Assembly (NCBI GenBank): GCA_029851835.1
Contig: JARKVD010000016.1
Span: 1 to 35,293 of the forward strand
Source: Clostridium sp.
Lineage (GTDB): Bacteria > Bacillota > Clostridia > Clostridiales > Clostridiaceae
Direction of reading: 5' to 3'
Length of the DNA: 35,293 nucleotides
Below the pieces are notes generated by a model that saw nothing but the letters and a program-made list of their open reading frames with translations, was not told the origin of the DNA and ran no database searches. The translations under genes were made by a program, and so were the position numbers. Below, one piece after another: positions 11,648 through 22,010 of the stretch (within the stretch, counting starts at the first letter, position 1; each line of letters begins with the position of its first letter).

Positions 11648-11690
11648 TTTCTGTTACCAAATCACAGATTTGGAATCTCACTCATTTTTT
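11648..11690 (+). repeat. intergenic repeat, partial copy 2 (pcrA 5' region)
   Basis: The core CCAAATC-ACA-GATTTGG (11658-11674) and the right flank (AATCTCACTCATT) match the right half of copy 1. The left arm is missing or diverged. It lies in the presumed 5' untranslated region of pcrA, between its promoter and start codon. Confidence 0.55.
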
Positions 11691-11715
11691 ACTCTACCTC
11701 TTATTATAACATATA

Positions 11716-11744
11716 GTTATATATTATAAACGAATTTTATCCAA
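11716..11744 (-). promoter_or_regulatory. candidate pcrA-ligA promoter
   Basis: Minus-strand -35 TTGGAT (11739-11744), 17 bp, and -10 TATAAC (11716-11721). Other TATAAT boxes overlap this AT-rich stretch, so the exact site is uncertain. Transcription would include repeat copy 2 in the leader. Confidence 0.5.
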
Positions 11745-11779
11745 TTTAAGAATTTATGTTCGCAAATTTCATTCCTCCA

Positions 11780-11852
11780 TAAGTGAATATCCAAATCTAT
11801 GATTTGGCTAATATGAACTTACTCCACCGAATGTAATGAGATGGGATTTCCT
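11780..11852 (-). repeat. intergenic repeat, full copy 3
   Basis: On the minus strand it reads AGGAAATCCCATCTCAT, a spacer, GGAGTAAGTTC, core CCAAATC-ATA-GATTTGG, ATATTCACTTA. It aligns with copy 1 over its whole length, including the pairing TAAGT/ACTTA. It lies upstream of the pcrA promoter and downstream of the yerC terminator. Together with copy 2 it occupies most of the 305-bp pcrA-yerC gap. Confidence 0.75.
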
Positions 11853-11875
11853 TATATTATTATCCTTCTTGGAAA

Positions 11876-11912
11876 ATAAAAAATACTCAACCCGTATGAT
11901 TAGGTCAAGTAT
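11876..11912 (-). terminator. terminator of the yerC-like gene
   Basis: A 10-bp stem (11883-11892 with 11903-11912, two G-U pairs) has a 10-nt loop and is followed on the minus strand by TTTTTATTTT. It lies 11 bp after the stop codon. Confidence 0.8.
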
Positions 11913-11923
11913 TAATATCACGG

Positions 11924-12241
11924 TTATTCTTCTTTATAATAATCCTGCCAATTTACTCTTTCAAAAATGGCGTCATAACCATTCTTTCCGTAATTGAGGG
12001 ATTTATTAACTCTGCTTATGGTGGCGGTGCTTACACCAGTACTACTGGCAATATCTAAATAAGTTTTCTTATTCTTTAACATGGTAGCAACTTTAAGTCT
12101 TTGTTCCATCGCTTTTATCTCAGTAATAGTACATACATCTTCTAAAAATCTATAAACTTCTTCTCTAGTTTCTAAGCATCTAATTGCATCAACTAAGTAA
12201 TCCATTTCCAAACTTTTAAGTCTAGACTTATATTCTTCCAT
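11924..12241 (-). CDS. YerC/YecD-family TrpR-like DNA-binding protein
   Basis: This 105-aa protein has the Trp-repressor fold (TrpR/YerC/YecD family). The helix-turn-helix is TYLDIASSTGVSTATISRVN (about residues 60-79), preceded by a TrpR-like helical dimer region (ETREEVYRFLEDVCTITEIKAMEQRL). I chose ATG 12241 because AGGGGTGA lies 8 bp upstream; an in-frame ATG at 12265 would put that site inside the gene. In Bacillus relatives the gene sits beside pcrA-ligA, as here, but its targets are not known to me. It has its own near-consensus promoter and terminator. A link to tryptophan is not implied: no trp genes are nearby. Confidence 0.88.
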   Translation of the reverse strand: MEEYKSRLKSLEMDYLVDAIRCLETREEVYRFLEDVCTITEIKAMEQRLKVATMLKNKKTYLDIASSTGVSTATISRVNKSLNYGKNGYDAIFERVNWQDYYKEE

Positions 12242-12263
12242 TATATACATCACCCCTATTAAC

Positions 12264-12292
12264 ATTATAGTGGTAAATCGAATTAATGTAAA
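12264..12292 (-). promoter_or_regulatory. promoter of the yerC-like gene
   Basis: Minus-strand -35 TTTACA (12287-12292), 17 bp and a perfect -10 TATAAT (12264-12269). The start would fall about 15 nt before the ATG, giving a very short leader that just contains the ribosome site. Confidence 0.75.
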
Positions 12293-12346
12293 TATTGTTG
12301 GAATATAAAGAAAATTTTTAATTTTACTTTTAATATCTCTTTACTA

Positions 12347-12375
12347 TTGACATTTCATACTATTTAAAATACTAT
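12347..12375 (+). promoter_or_regulatory. promoter of the riboswitch-controlled transporter gene
   Basis: A perfect -35 TTGACA (12347-12352), 17-bp spacer and -10 TACTAT (12370-12375). The transcript starts about 18 nt before the SAM riboswitch aptamer. Confidence 0.8.
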
Positions 12376-12397
12376 AGAAATAATTGAAAATAAATAT

Positions 12398-12509
12398 TTC
12401 TTATCAAGAGTGGTGGAGGGACTGGCCCTTTGATACCCAGCAACCAATATGTATAAATTTATTCATATAATGGTGCTAAATCCTGCAGCTTACAATGCTG
12501 ATAGATGAG
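12398..12509 (+). promoter_or_regulatory. SAM-I (S-box) riboswitch aptamer
   Basis: The conserved S-box 5' half is present: CTTATCAAGAG, then GGTGGAGGGACTGGCCC with the kink-turn, then GATACCCAGCAACC (12432-12445, a small variant of TGAAGCCCGGCAACC). The 3' half contains GGTGCTAAATCCTGCAG (12471-12487) and closes P1 with GATAGATGAG. When SAM is bound the downstream terminator should form and switch off the transporter gene. S-box control points strongly to methionine-related function. Confidence 0.93.
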
Positions 12510-12526
12510 CTAACTTAGTTAATTTC

Positions 12527-12555
12527 AGCTTGAGTTTTATCTCAAGCTTTTTTAT
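12527..12555 (+). terminator. riboswitch expression-platform terminator
   Basis: AGCTTGAG (12527-12534) pairs with CTCAAGCT (12541-12548) around a 6-nt loop, followed by TTTTTATT. It lies between the SAM aptamer and the ribosome site, as expected for a transcriptional S-box switch. The segment AGCTAACTTAG just upstream can form alternative pairs. Confidence 0.88.
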
Positions 12556-12586
12556 TACTCAAAAATATATACAAAGGAGATTTATT

Positions 12587-13909
12587 ATGAATAACTCAAA
12601 CTCAGAAGGAACTCTTCTTGCCTTATTACCCTTAGTCATATTTTTAATATTATTCATTGGGACTGGAATTATAAGTGGCGATTTTTATAAAATGCCAGTG
12701 CTTGTTGCTTTTATTATTTCTACATCTATTGCTTTTACAATTAATAAAAAGGCTAGCTTTTCCACAAAATTAGAAGTTTTTTGTAAAGGCGGTGGTAACA
12801 AGGATATTATTTTAATGCTGATGATATTTTTATTTGCTGGTTCTTTTAGCAGTGTTGCTAAAGCTATGGGTGGTGTCGATTCTATAGTAAATTTAGGTTT
12901 ATCCATTCTTCCTGCAAATCTCTTAGTCACAGGCCTATTTATCATCGGATGCTTCATATCCATCTCTATGGGTACATCTGTTGGAACAATTGCAGCTCTA
13001 GGTCCTATAGGTTTATCAGTTGCTTCAAAGACTGGAATTCCAACAGCCTTAATTTTAGGTGCAGTAGTAGGTGGTGCCATGTTTGGAGATAACCTATCTA
13101 TGATATCTGATACCACAATTGCAGCCACTAAAACTCAAGGCTGCGAAATGAAGGACAAGTTCAAAGCTAACTTTTTAATTGTTCTTCCCGCAGCAATTGC
13201 AACTATAATAATACTTACCTTTATAACTACTGGTTATAAAGGGGCTCCAACCAAAAACTATAGCTATGATTTAATAAAGGTTTTACCTTATATGCTTGTA
13301 CTTGTAGGTGCTATCCTCGGAGCAAATGTATTTTTACTTTTAGGTGGAGGTATTTTATCTGCCGGAATAATTGGTATATTCTCAGGTGCCTTTGATCTTT
13401 TCGAGTTTATTGCTGCAATTTCAAGTGGTATGGCTTCAATGCAAGAACTTTGTATGATTTCTATTGTTGTTGGAGGTATGGTTGAATTAATTAAATTTAA
13501 TGGCGGTATAGACTTTTTACTTAACTTTATAACAAAAAAAATCCACAGTAAAAAAGGTGCTGAGTTCGGAATTGCTGCTTTAGTTAGTTTAATGGACTTA
13601 TGTACTGCAAACAATACTATAGCAATAGTAATGGCAGGTCCTTTAGCTAAGAATATTTCTGAAAAATATAAAGTTGAACCTGTTAAATGTGCTAGTATAT
13701 TGGATATTTTCTCATCCGTATGGCAGGGAATCATCCCTTACGGTGCCCAACTACTTACCGCTGCTGGACTAGCAAGTATTTCTCCCTTGGAAATAATAAA
13801 ATATCTACACTATCCTTTTTTAATGCTAGTTTGTGGCTGTGTTGCAATTGCCTTTGGGTTACCTAAAGTAACAACTCTTGCAAATAGATCAAACAAAAAT
13901 GCTGCTTAA
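12587..13909 (+). CDS. metT: NhaC-family transporter, probable methionine transporter MetT
   Basis: This 440-aa integral membrane protein has about 10-12 hydrophobic helices and belongs to the NhaC Na+/H+ antiporter family. Family-like segments are SISMGTSVGTIAALGPIG (~126-143), GAVVGGAMFGDNLSMISDTTIAATKTQG (split across ~160-187) and the C-terminal SSVWQGIIPYGAQLL. I chose ATG 12587, 6 bp after AAAGGAGA; an in-frame ATG at 12530 lies inside the riboswitch terminator and cannot be the start. Automated pipelines would call it a Na+/H+ antiporter, but S-box-controlled NhaC relatives were proposed as methionine transporters (MetT) by comparative genomics. Methionine as substrate is therefore an inference from the riboswitch. 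Confidence 0.85.
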   Translation: MNNSNSEGTLLALLPLVIFLILFIGTGIISGDFYKMPVLVAFIISTSIAFTINKKASFSTKLEVFCKGGGNKDIILMLMIFLFAGSFSSVAKAMGGVDSIVNLGLSILPANLLVTGLFIIGCFISISMGTSVGTIAALGPIGLSVASKTGIPTALILGAVVGGAMFGDNLSMISDTTIAATKTQGCEMKDKFKANFLIVLPAAIATIIILTFITTGYKGAPTKNYSYDLIKVLPYMLVLVGAILGANVFLLLGGGILSAGIIGIFSGAFDLFEFIAAISSGMASMQELCMISIVVGGMVELIKFNGGIDFLLNFITKKIHSKKGAEFGIAALVSLMDLCTANNTIAIVMAGPLAKNISEKYKVEPVKCASILDIFSSVWQGIIPYGAQLLTAAGLASISPLEIIKYLHYPFLMLVCGCVAIAFGLPKVTTLANRSNKNAA

Positions 13910-13947
13910 TTAATACGGGTAAATAAAAATTTAATCAGTGCATAATA

Positions 13948-13972
13948 AAAAGCTATCGATACGATAGCTTTT
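13948..13972. terminator. bidirectional terminator between metT and secG
   Basis: AGCTATCG (13951-13958) and CGATAGCT (13962-13969) with a 3-nt loop are flanked by AAAA and TTTTTT. It can serve both convergent genes. Confidence 0.85.
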
Positions 13973-13974
13973 TT

Positions 13975-14211
13975 CTACATTAGTATTCTGTTAATTAAAA
14001 TAGTTGCTACTGCAAATACTATTGCAGATACTACTGTAAGCTTTATAAGAAAAGCTTCCTTAGTCTTAGTTTTATTTTTGCTATAGAAAGTTTCTGATGT
14101 TCCTGAAACAAGTCCACCAAGTCCTGATGCCTTACTCTCTTGTAAAGATATTGATATTATTACTAATATAGCTGATATAACAATAATGATCTCAAGTGCT
14201 GTTTTCACCAT
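13975..14211 (-). CDS. secG: protein translocase subunit SecG
   Basis: This small (78 aa) membrane subunit of the SecYEG channel assists SecA-driven protein export. It has two transmembrane helices (about 4-22 and 56-75) joined by a Gly-rich cytoplasmic loop with LQESKASGLGGLVSG, the family signature. The ribosome site AAGGGGGTG ends only 2 nt before ATG 14211, so the GTG at 14208 (next codon) may be the true start. As in many Firmicutes secG follows eno, but a terminator and a separate promoter lie between them, and the usual partners rnr and smpB do not follow. Confidence 0.93.
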   Translation of the reverse strand: MVKTALEIIIVISAILVIISISLQESKASGLGGLVSGTSETFYSKNKTKTKEAFLIKLTVVSAIVFAVATILINRILM

Positions 14212-14248
14212 GGCACCCCCTTAATATATTCCTAAATATCTATCTCCC

Positions 14249-14277
14249 ATTTTATCATAGGAAAAATACTTTTACAA
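14249..14277 (-). promoter_or_regulatory. secG promoter
   Basis: Minus-strand -35 TTGTAA (14272-14277), 17 bp and -10 TAAAAT (14249-14254), located between the eno terminator and secG. Confidence 0.7.
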
Positions 14278-14320
14278 CTTGAAAAGCAATAAATGTAAAT
14301 AACACTTTCTTTAATATCAT

Positions 14321-14350
14321 TAAAAGCAGGGACAAACAATTATCCCTGCT
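14321..14350 (-). terminator. eno terminator
   Basis: AGCAGGGA (14325-14332) pairs with TCCCTGCT (14343-14350) around a 10-nt loop, followed on the minus strand by TTTTAATG. The T-run is short, so some read-through into secG is possible. Confidence 0.75.
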
Positions 14351-14378
14351 TAATTTAAAAGTTAAATTTACTTACAAA

Positions 14379-15725
<1,347 letters not shown>

Positions 15726-15735
15726 TCAATTAAAA

Positions 15736-15763
15736 ATTATACTATATTTACTTGCTTTTGTAA
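15736..15763 (-). promoter_or_regulatory. candidate internal promoter for eno
   Basis: Minus-strand -35 TTACAA (15758-15763), 16-bp spacer and a perfect -10 TATAAT (15736-15741) in the 93-bp gpmI-eno gap. It would allow enolase to be made independently of CggR. Confidence 0.65.
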
Positions 15764-15767
15764 TGTC

Positions 15768-17294
15768 TTATATTAAAGATTTTCCTTCCATCTCTTCTGG
15801 TATATCAAGACCCATCTCTGTAAGGATAGTTGGTGATATATCTGCTAAAATTCCACCTTCTTTTAAATCCTTTGAATGATTTGATACATATATGAATGGA
15901 ACTAGATTTGTTGTATGTGCAGTCATCGGCTTTCCTGTTGAGTAATCTATCATAGTTTCTGCATTACCGTGGTCAGCTGTAATAAATACAGTTCCATCCA
16001 TTGATACAATCTTATCTACAACTTTACCTAAACAAGTATCTACTGTTTCCACCGCTTTAACTGCTGCTTCAATTACTCCAGTATGACCAACCATATCTGG
16101 ATTTGCATAGTTAAGAATTATTAAATCATACTTATCTTCACTTAATGCATTCAGAACTGCATCTGTAACTTCATATGCACTCATTTCAGGTTTTAAATCA
16201 TAAGTAGCTACCTTTGGTGACGGAATCAGAATTCTCTCTTCGCCTTCGTTTGGCTGCTCAACTCCACCATTAAAGAAGAATGTTACGTGAGCATATTTTT
16301 CTGTCTCTGCAATTCTAAGTTGCTTTAAACCTTTTTTGCTAATGTACTCACCTAAAGTATTATTATAATGCTCTGGTGTATAAGCCACTCTTACATTTTC
16401 TAAAGTTTTATCATATTGAGTCATACATACATAAGTTAAATTTAATCTATCTCTTTGGAATCCAGAAAACTCTGCATCATTGATAGCTCTTGTAATTTCT
16501 CTAGCTCTATCTGGTCTAAAGTTGAAGAAAATCACAGAATCTTTATCTTTAATAGTTCCTACTGGCTTATCATTTTTTGTAATTACTGATGGAATAACAA
16601 ATTCATCTGTTTTATTATCATGGTAAGCAGCCTTTAATGCTAAATCAGCAGAAGTATATTTATTTCCTTCACCTTTTACCATAGCATTATATGCAAGCTC
16701 TATTCTTTCCCATCTGTTGTCTCTATCCATTGCATAATATCTTCCAGAAAGAGTTGCAATTTCACCAACACCTTCTTCAGCCATAAATTTTTGTAAATCC
16801 TTAACAAAATCAATGGCAGAACCCGGAGCTACATCTCTTCCATCTAAAAAGCAGTGAACATAAACCTTTTTCACGCCTTTTTTCTTACAAAGAGATAAAA
16901 GCGCTTTTAGGTGATTAATATGTGAGTGAACTCCACCATCAGATAATAATCCCATAAGATGAATAGCTGAATTATTCTTTATAGCTTCATCACATGCATA
17001 GTTTAAAGCCTCATTATCAAAGAATTTTCCTTCTTTTATTTCTTTAGATATTCTAGTAAGCTCTTGGTATATTATTCTTCCTGCACCTATGTTTAAATGT
17101 CCAACTTCTGAGTTACCCATTTGTCCCTCTGGAAGACCAACATCTAAACCACATGCTGATAACTGTGTATGAGGATATTTTGCCATTAAATTATCAAAAT
17201 TAGGCTTCTTTGCTTCTCTAACGGCATTACCATCTAATTTATCACTTATACCAAAACCATCTAATATCATAAGCATTACTGGTTTTTTATTCAT
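15768..17294 (-). CDS. gpmI: 2,3-bisphosphoglycerate-independent phosphoglycerate mutase
   Basis: The product interconverts 3- and 2-phosphoglycerate through a phosphoserine intermediate and needs Mn2+. It is 508 aa and belongs to the alkaline phosphatase superfamily. Metal ligand Asp12 lies in LDGFG. The catalytic Ser62 lies in MGNSEVGH. The C-terminal metal site is TADHGNAE. I chose ATG 17294: GGAGA lies 7 bp before it, and the upstream in-frame ATG (17306) is itself part of that ribosome site. The gene lies 29 bp after tpiA, in the pgk-tpiA-gpmI segment. Confidence 0.96.
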   Translation of the reverse strand: MNKKPVMLMILDGFGISDKLDGNAVREAKKPNFDNLMAKYPHTQLSACGLDVGLPEGQMGNSEVGHLNIGAGRIIYQELTRISKEIKEGKFFDNEALNYACDEAIKNNSAIHLMGLLSDGGVHSHINHLKALLSLCKKKGVKKVYVHCFLDGRDVAPGSAIDFVKDLQKFMAEEGVGEIATLSGRYYAMDRDNRWERIELAYNAMVKGEGNKYTSADLALKAAYHDNKTDEFVIPSVITKNDKPVGTIKDKDSVIFFNFRPDRAREITRAINDAEFSGFQRDRLNLTYVCMTQYDKTLENVRVAYTPEHYNNTLGEYISKKGLKQLRIAETEKYAHVTFFFNGGVEQPNEGEERILIPSPKVATYDLKPEMSAYEVTDAVLNALSEDKYDLIILNYANPDMVGHTGVIEAAVKAVETVDTCLGKVVDKIVSMDGTVFITADHGNAETMIDYSTGKPMTAHTTNLVPFIYVSNHSKDLKEGGILADISPTILTEMGLDIPEEMEGKSLI

Positions 17295-17323
17295 ATTTAT
17301 CTCCATTCTACATTTCTCTTATA

Positions 17324-18070
17324 CTAATAATTTACAATTGCAGCAAAATCCGAAGCTTTAAGGCTAGCTCCACCAATTAATCCTCCATCTATGTGTTCCA
17401 TGACCATTTGTTCTTTTATAGTTGATGGCTTAACTGATCCACCATATTGGATTCTAATTTTCTCTGCCACATCATCTCCATATAGTTTACCCACTACGCT
17501 TCTAATGAATCCATTAGTATTGTTTGCATCCTCCGCTGTAGCAGTTTTTCCTGTACCTATTGCCCATATTGGCTCATATGCAATAACAAGTTCTTCTACT
17601 TGTTCCTTGCTAATTCCTAATAAATCAAGCTTTATTTGAGTTGCAATAACTTCTTCAGTTATACCCAGTTCTCTTTCACTTAAACTTTCTCCTACACATA
17701 GGATTGGAGTTATATTATGAGAAAAAGCAGCCTTTAATTTTCTGTTAACAGTTTCATCTGTTTCATTAAAATACTGTCTTCTTTCACTGTGTCCAATAAT
17801 TACGTAGTCAACACCTATTTCCTTCAGCATTAAAGGTGATACTTCACCTGTAAATGCTCCATTATCCTCGAAGTGCATATTTTGAGCACCAACTTTTACA
17901 TTTGTTCCCTTGCAAAGCTCTACCACTGAAGGTAAAGATAAAAATGTAGGACAAACCACAACATCACACTTTGCATCCTTAATCATTGGTTTTAATTCTT
18001 CTATTAAAGCAGCAGCCTCTGAAATAGTATTATTCATTTTCCAGTTACCTGCTATTATTGCTTTTCTCAT
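17324..18070 (-). CDS. tpiA: triosephosphate isomerase
   Basis: The product interconverts dihydroxyacetone phosphate and glyceraldehyde-3-phosphate. The 248-aa TIM barrel has all catalytic residues: Lys11 in GNWKMN, His94 in IIGHSERR, and Glu166 in [14 protein letters not shown]. The C-terminal phosphate-binding loop GGSVKP is present. It lies between pgk and gpmI in the usual Gram-positive order, with an AGGAGG site. Confidence 0.97.
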   Translation of the reverse strand: MRKAIIAGNWKMNNTISEAAALIEELKPMIKDAKCDVVVCPTFLSLPSVVELCKGTNVKVGAQNMHFEDNGAFTGEVSPLMLKEIGVDYVIIGHSERRQYFNETDETVNRKLKAAFSHNITPILCVGESLSERELGITEEVIATQIKLDLLGISKEQVEELVIAYEPIWAIGTGKTATAEDANNTNGFIRSVVGKLYGDDVAEKIRIQYGGSVKPSTIKEQMVMEHIDGGLIGGASLKASDFAAIVNY

Positions 18071-18162
18071 AATTACCTCCTAAAAATATCACAAATTTAT
18101 ACCCTATATTATAAACATATATTTACTAGAAGTCCATTTACTTAAAGCCATTTTATTCAGTT

Positions 18163-19359
18163 CTATTTATCTTGAAGTGCAGCTATACCAGGAAGTGTTT
18201 TTCCTTCTAAGAATTCTAATGATGCTCCACCCCCTGTAGATATGTGAGTCATCTTATCTCCTAAACCAAATATATTTACTGCAGCAGCACTATCTCCACC
18301 ACCAATTACAGTAACACCTTCACATTTAGCCATTGCTTCCCCAACTGCTATTGTTCCCTTACTGAAGTTTTCGAATTCAAAAACTCCCATTGGTCCATTC
18401 CATACTACTGTCTTAGATCCTTCTATAACACCTGCATAAACTTCTCTAGTTTTTGGTCCTATATCTAAAGCCATATATCCATCTGGAATATTTTCATTTT
18501 CAGTATCTACTGGAGTTGCTTCTTTAGAGAACTCTGTAGCAACAACGTGGTCAACTGGAAGATATAATTTAACACCTTTTTCTCTAGCTTTATTCATCAT
18601 ATCTATTGCATAATCAAGCTTATCTTCTTCTACTCTTGAATTTCCTATGCTGTAGCATTGAGCCTTAAGGAAAGTATAAGCCATTGCTCCACCAATTATT
18701 AAGTTGTCAACCTTTTCTAATAGAGCATTGATAACATTTATTTTATCTGAAACTTTAGAACCACCAAGTATAGCAGTGAATGGTCTTTCAGCATTATCTA
18801 TTGCATTTCCTAAGAATTTTAATTCTTTCTCTATTAGGTATCCGCAAACTGCTGTTTCTACATACTCAGTTACACCTACTGTTGAACAGTGTGCTCTATG
18901 AGCAGAACCAAAAGCATCATTTACATATACTTCACAAAGAGAAGCTAACTCTTTAGAAAAGTTTTCTTCATTCTTAGTTTCTTCTTTTCTGTATCTTGTA
19001 TTTTGAAGAAGTACTATTTCTCCATCTTTCATGTTCTCTATAGCTTTTTTTGCATTGTCTCCAACAACTTCAGCATCATCTGCAAAAACAACTTCTTTAT
19101 TTAATAATTCGCTTAATCTCACAGCCACTGGTGCTAAAGAAAGCTCAGGCTTTGGCTCTCCCTTTGGTTTTCCAAGGTGTGAACAAAGTATAACTTTAGC
19201 TCCATTTTCTATTAAGTAATTTATTGTTGGCATTGCACCTAATAATCTATTTTCGTCAGTAATTTTGCCATCTACTATTGGCACGTTGAAGTCACATCTA
19301 ACTAATACCTTTTTACCTGTTACATTAACATCTTCTACTGATTTTTTATTATATGACAT
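18163..19359 (-). CDS. pgk: phosphoglycerate kinase
   Basis: The product makes ATP from 1,3-bisphosphoglycerate. It is 398 aa, of normal length. Hallmarks are the N-terminal signature [23 protein letters not shown], the substrate-binding region [23 protein letters not shown], the hinge, and the nucleotide loop GGGDSAAAV with the C-terminal STGGGASLE. The start lies only 21 nt after a terminator-like hairpin, so expression depends on read-through from gap or on a promoter within the end of gap. Confidence 0.97.
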   Translation of the reverse strand: MSYNKKSVEDVNVTGKKVLVRCDFNVPIVDGKITDENRLLGAMPTINYLIENGAKVILCSHLGKPKGEPKPELSLAPVAVRLSELLNKEVVFADDAEVVGDNAKKAIENMKDGEIVLLQNTRYRKEETKNEENFSKELASLCEVYVNDAFGSAHRAHCSTVGVTEYVETAVCGYLIEKELKFLGNAIDNAERPFTAILGGSKVSDKINVINALLEKVDNLIIGGAMAYTFLKAQCYSIGNSRVEEDKLDYAIDMMNKAREKGVKLYLPVDHVVATEFSKEATPVDTENENIPDGYMALDIGPKTREVYAGVIEGSKTVVWNGPMGVFEFENFSKGTIAVGEAMAKCEGVTVIGGGDSAAAVNIFGLGDKMTHISTGGGASLEFLEGKTLPGIAALQDK

Positions 19360-19380
19360 ATAATTACCTTCTTTCTCATC

Positions 19381-19423
19381 AAAAAAATCTAGTTCATGAA
19401 TGTCTCGCTGAACTAGATTTTTT
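19381..19423 (-). terminator. terminator-like hairpin between gap and pgk
   Basis: A 15-bp stem (19382-19396 with 19409-19423, containing ATCTAGTTCA and its complement) has a 12-nt loop and ends in a T-run on the minus strand. It has intrinsic-terminator form but lies inside the glycolytic operon, with no room for a promoter between it and pgk. It may act as a partial terminator that lowers pgk and downstream expression relative to gap, or as an mRNA-end stabiliser. Confidence 0.75.
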
Positions 19424-19441
19424 ATTGTATTATCTACTATT

Positions 19442-20542
<1,101 letters not shown>

Positions 20543-20560
20543 AGCATTGTTAACATAATA

Positions 20561-20645
20561 AGCCTTTATCCAAATCTTTGATTTGGTTAATTTGAGCTTA
20601 AGTGACACTTTAAATCTTAGATTTCACAAGTGAACCTCACTCATT
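20561..20645 (-). repeat. intergenic repeat, copy 4 (compound, cggR-gap junction)
   Basis: On the minus strand a first degenerate core (GAAATCTAAGATTTAAAG) is followed by CTTAAGCTCAAATTAACC and the exact core CCAAATC-AAA-GATTTGG (20570-20586), then TAAAGGCTTA. The outer pair here is AAGC/GCTT instead of TAAGT/ACTTA, a compensatory change. It lies in the cggR-gap transcript. Confidence 0.65.
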
Positions 20646-20648
20646 ATA

Positions 20649-21704
20649 TTACTCCTTCAAATTAATATTATAAGGAGTTTCTTTTAACATTTTCAAAACA
20701 GCTCTTCCTGTTGCTTCATCAGTAATCAAAACAGAGTTACTTCTACCTTTTTCTATAGCTGCAATCGCCTGAGCTTTATTAACCCCCGCTGAAACTGCTA
20801 TCATTCTTGGTATAGTACCAATATCTTCTTTACGAATTCCTATCGTCGGCATGGAGTAAACTACTTTTCCATCACAATTGAAGTAATGACCAAAAGCCTC
20901 ACCTACTGCCCCACACTCCATTATTTTACTTTTAACCTCTCCAGCTAAACTTCTCTTCTCACACATTTCTCCTGCAAGGCCAATTCCATGAAGTAAAATT
21001 TCCGAATTGCTTATAGAATTAAATATTCTTTTTATTTCGTCTTCTTGAATCATTGCATCGAAAAGCGCCTGACTAACATTATCTGGAATATGAAGTTGTT
21101 CATAGGATGCTGCCATTTTATTAGCTAAAACTTCTACTAATGTATTAGCCTGAAGTTCTGTTTCTTTTCCCATTCCTCCTCTGCCAGGCAAAATTCTTAC
21201 ATTTTTATATTTCTGCAAAGCAGGGAATTTATCAACTACCTCTTTTATAGTTCTTCCCCCAGTTAAGGATATTATCATATTATCATGTAAAACTTGTTTA
21301 AGATAATTTGCTGCGGCTTTCCCCAATTCTTCAAATAGGGTATCATCCTCTTCAACATTACCATTAATTATTATAACCTGATGAACTCCTAGTAATTTCT
21401 TCAACTGAGCTTCTAAAAGATTTATTCCATTTGTTTCTCTCATAAACTCTCTTAATCCATTTAAAACATCTTCGCCCTCTTTAGTAATATTCATACCAGC
21501 AGAAGTTATATCTACAAGACCTTGGTCTTTTAAAAAATTTGTTTCACTTCTAACTATTCTTTCAGTAATCTGAACAGTTGCTGATAATAACCTTCTTCCT
21601 ATAGGCTGTCTATACTTTATATTTCTCAGGAGTTTATATCTTACATCTAATACCTCTAACAAATCAGGTATTAATTGCTTTTGTAACTTTATTAACTGTT
21701 CCAT
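20649..21704 (-). CDS. cggR: central glycolytic gene regulator CggR (SorC family repressor)
   Basis: The product represses the gap operon and releases DNA when fructose-1,6-bisphosphate accumulates. It is 351 aa. The N-terminal ~90 residues form the winged helix-turn-helix DNA-binding domain (LLSATVQITERIVRSETNFL, about 40-59). The rest is a SorC/DeoR-type sugar-phosphate-binding domain (SLTGGRTIKEVVD; LPGRGGMGKETELQANTL; HGIGLAGEMC). I chose ATG 21704, with AGGGGTG just upstream; an upstream in-frame TTG (21722) is within the operator. It is the first gene of the glycolytic operon and is preceded by a matching operator. Confidence 0.95.
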   Translation of the reverse strand: MEQLIKLQKQLIPDLLEVLDVRYKLLRNIKYRQPIGRRLLSATVQITERIVRSETNFLKDQGLVDITSAGMNITKEGEDVLNGLREFMRETNGINLLEAQLKKLLGVHQVIIINGNVEEDDTLFEELGKAAANYLKQVLHDNMIISLTGGRTIKEVVDKFPALQKYKNVRILPGRGGMGKETELQANTLVEVLANKMAASYEQLHIPDNVSQALFDAMIQEDEIKRIFNSISNSEILLHGIGLAGEMCEKRSLAGEVKSKIMECGAVGEAFGHYFNCDGKVVYSMPTIGIRKEDIGTIPRMIAVSAGVNKAQAIAAIEKGRSNSVLITDEATGRAVLKMLKETPYNINLKE

Positions 21705-21717
21705 TTTCACCCCTATT

Positions 21718-21751
21718 GACAATTATTGTCCCTGTGGACGATTAATGTCCC
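21718..21751 (-). promoter_or_regulatory. CggR operator (two direct repeats)
   Basis: On the minus strand, GGGACATTAATCGTC (21737-21751), a 4-nt spacer (CACA) and GGGACAATAATTGTC (21718-21732). This fits the Bacillus CggR operator pattern GGGAC-N6-TGTC-N4-GGGAC-N6-TGTC with one mismatch (CGTC in the first half). It lies about 20-50 nt downstream of the predicted start, which suits a roadblock-type repression. Confidence 0.85.
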
Positions 21752-21776
21752 TGTGTTAATTCTTAACTACAATTTA

Positions 21777-21805
21777 ATTGTACGACAATTATCTTAATTT
21801 GTGAA
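21777..21805 (-). promoter_or_regulatory. promoter of the cggR-gap operon
   Basis: Minus-strand -35 TTCACA (21800-21805), 17 bp and -10 TACAAT (21777-21782), immediately upstream of the CggR operator. Confidence 0.7.
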
Positions 21806-21882
21806 GTGCTTTTTTTAATATTAAGAGAATTTTTTTATTTTTCACTTCTACCTTCCTTTTATTCTGTAAATTTATAAATTGT

Positions 21883-21970
21883 AGGAAACTCCTTCTCACA
21901 CCCCTTCGAATGAGCACCCTACAAAGTAAATTTCACTGACCAAAGCAAAGATTTAGAAAGCAGAACTTCT
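21883..21970 (+). repeat. intergenic repeat, diverged copy 5 (rpoN-cggR gap)
   Basis: AGGAAACTCCTTCTCAC, spacer and CGAATGAGCA match the left arm of copy 1, with CTCA/TGAG pairing kept. After a longer spacer comes the degenerate core GACCAAAGCAAAGATTTAG (21938-21956). It occupies the gap after rpoN, where no ordinary terminator is seen. Confidence 0.55.
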
Positions 21971-22010
21971 GGAACATCACCTTTGAATATTTCCATAAAT
22001 AAAGATATAA

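Noticed and set aside
11924-12265. Tryptophan repressor (trpR) identity for the TrpR-fold gene
   Set aside because: The fold matches the YerC/YecD branch, which lies beside pcrA-ligA in Firmicutes; no tryptophan genes or operators are nearby.
12530-12586. Extended N-terminus for the NhaC-family transporter
   Set aside because: The upstream ATG lies within the riboswitch terminator hairpin; the ATG at 12587 has a proper AAAGGAGA site.
12685-13734. Long minus-strand frames (147 and 148 codons) under the NhaC-family gene
   Set aside because: They mirror the hydrophobic codons of the real gene, with no ribosome sites or recognisable protein features.
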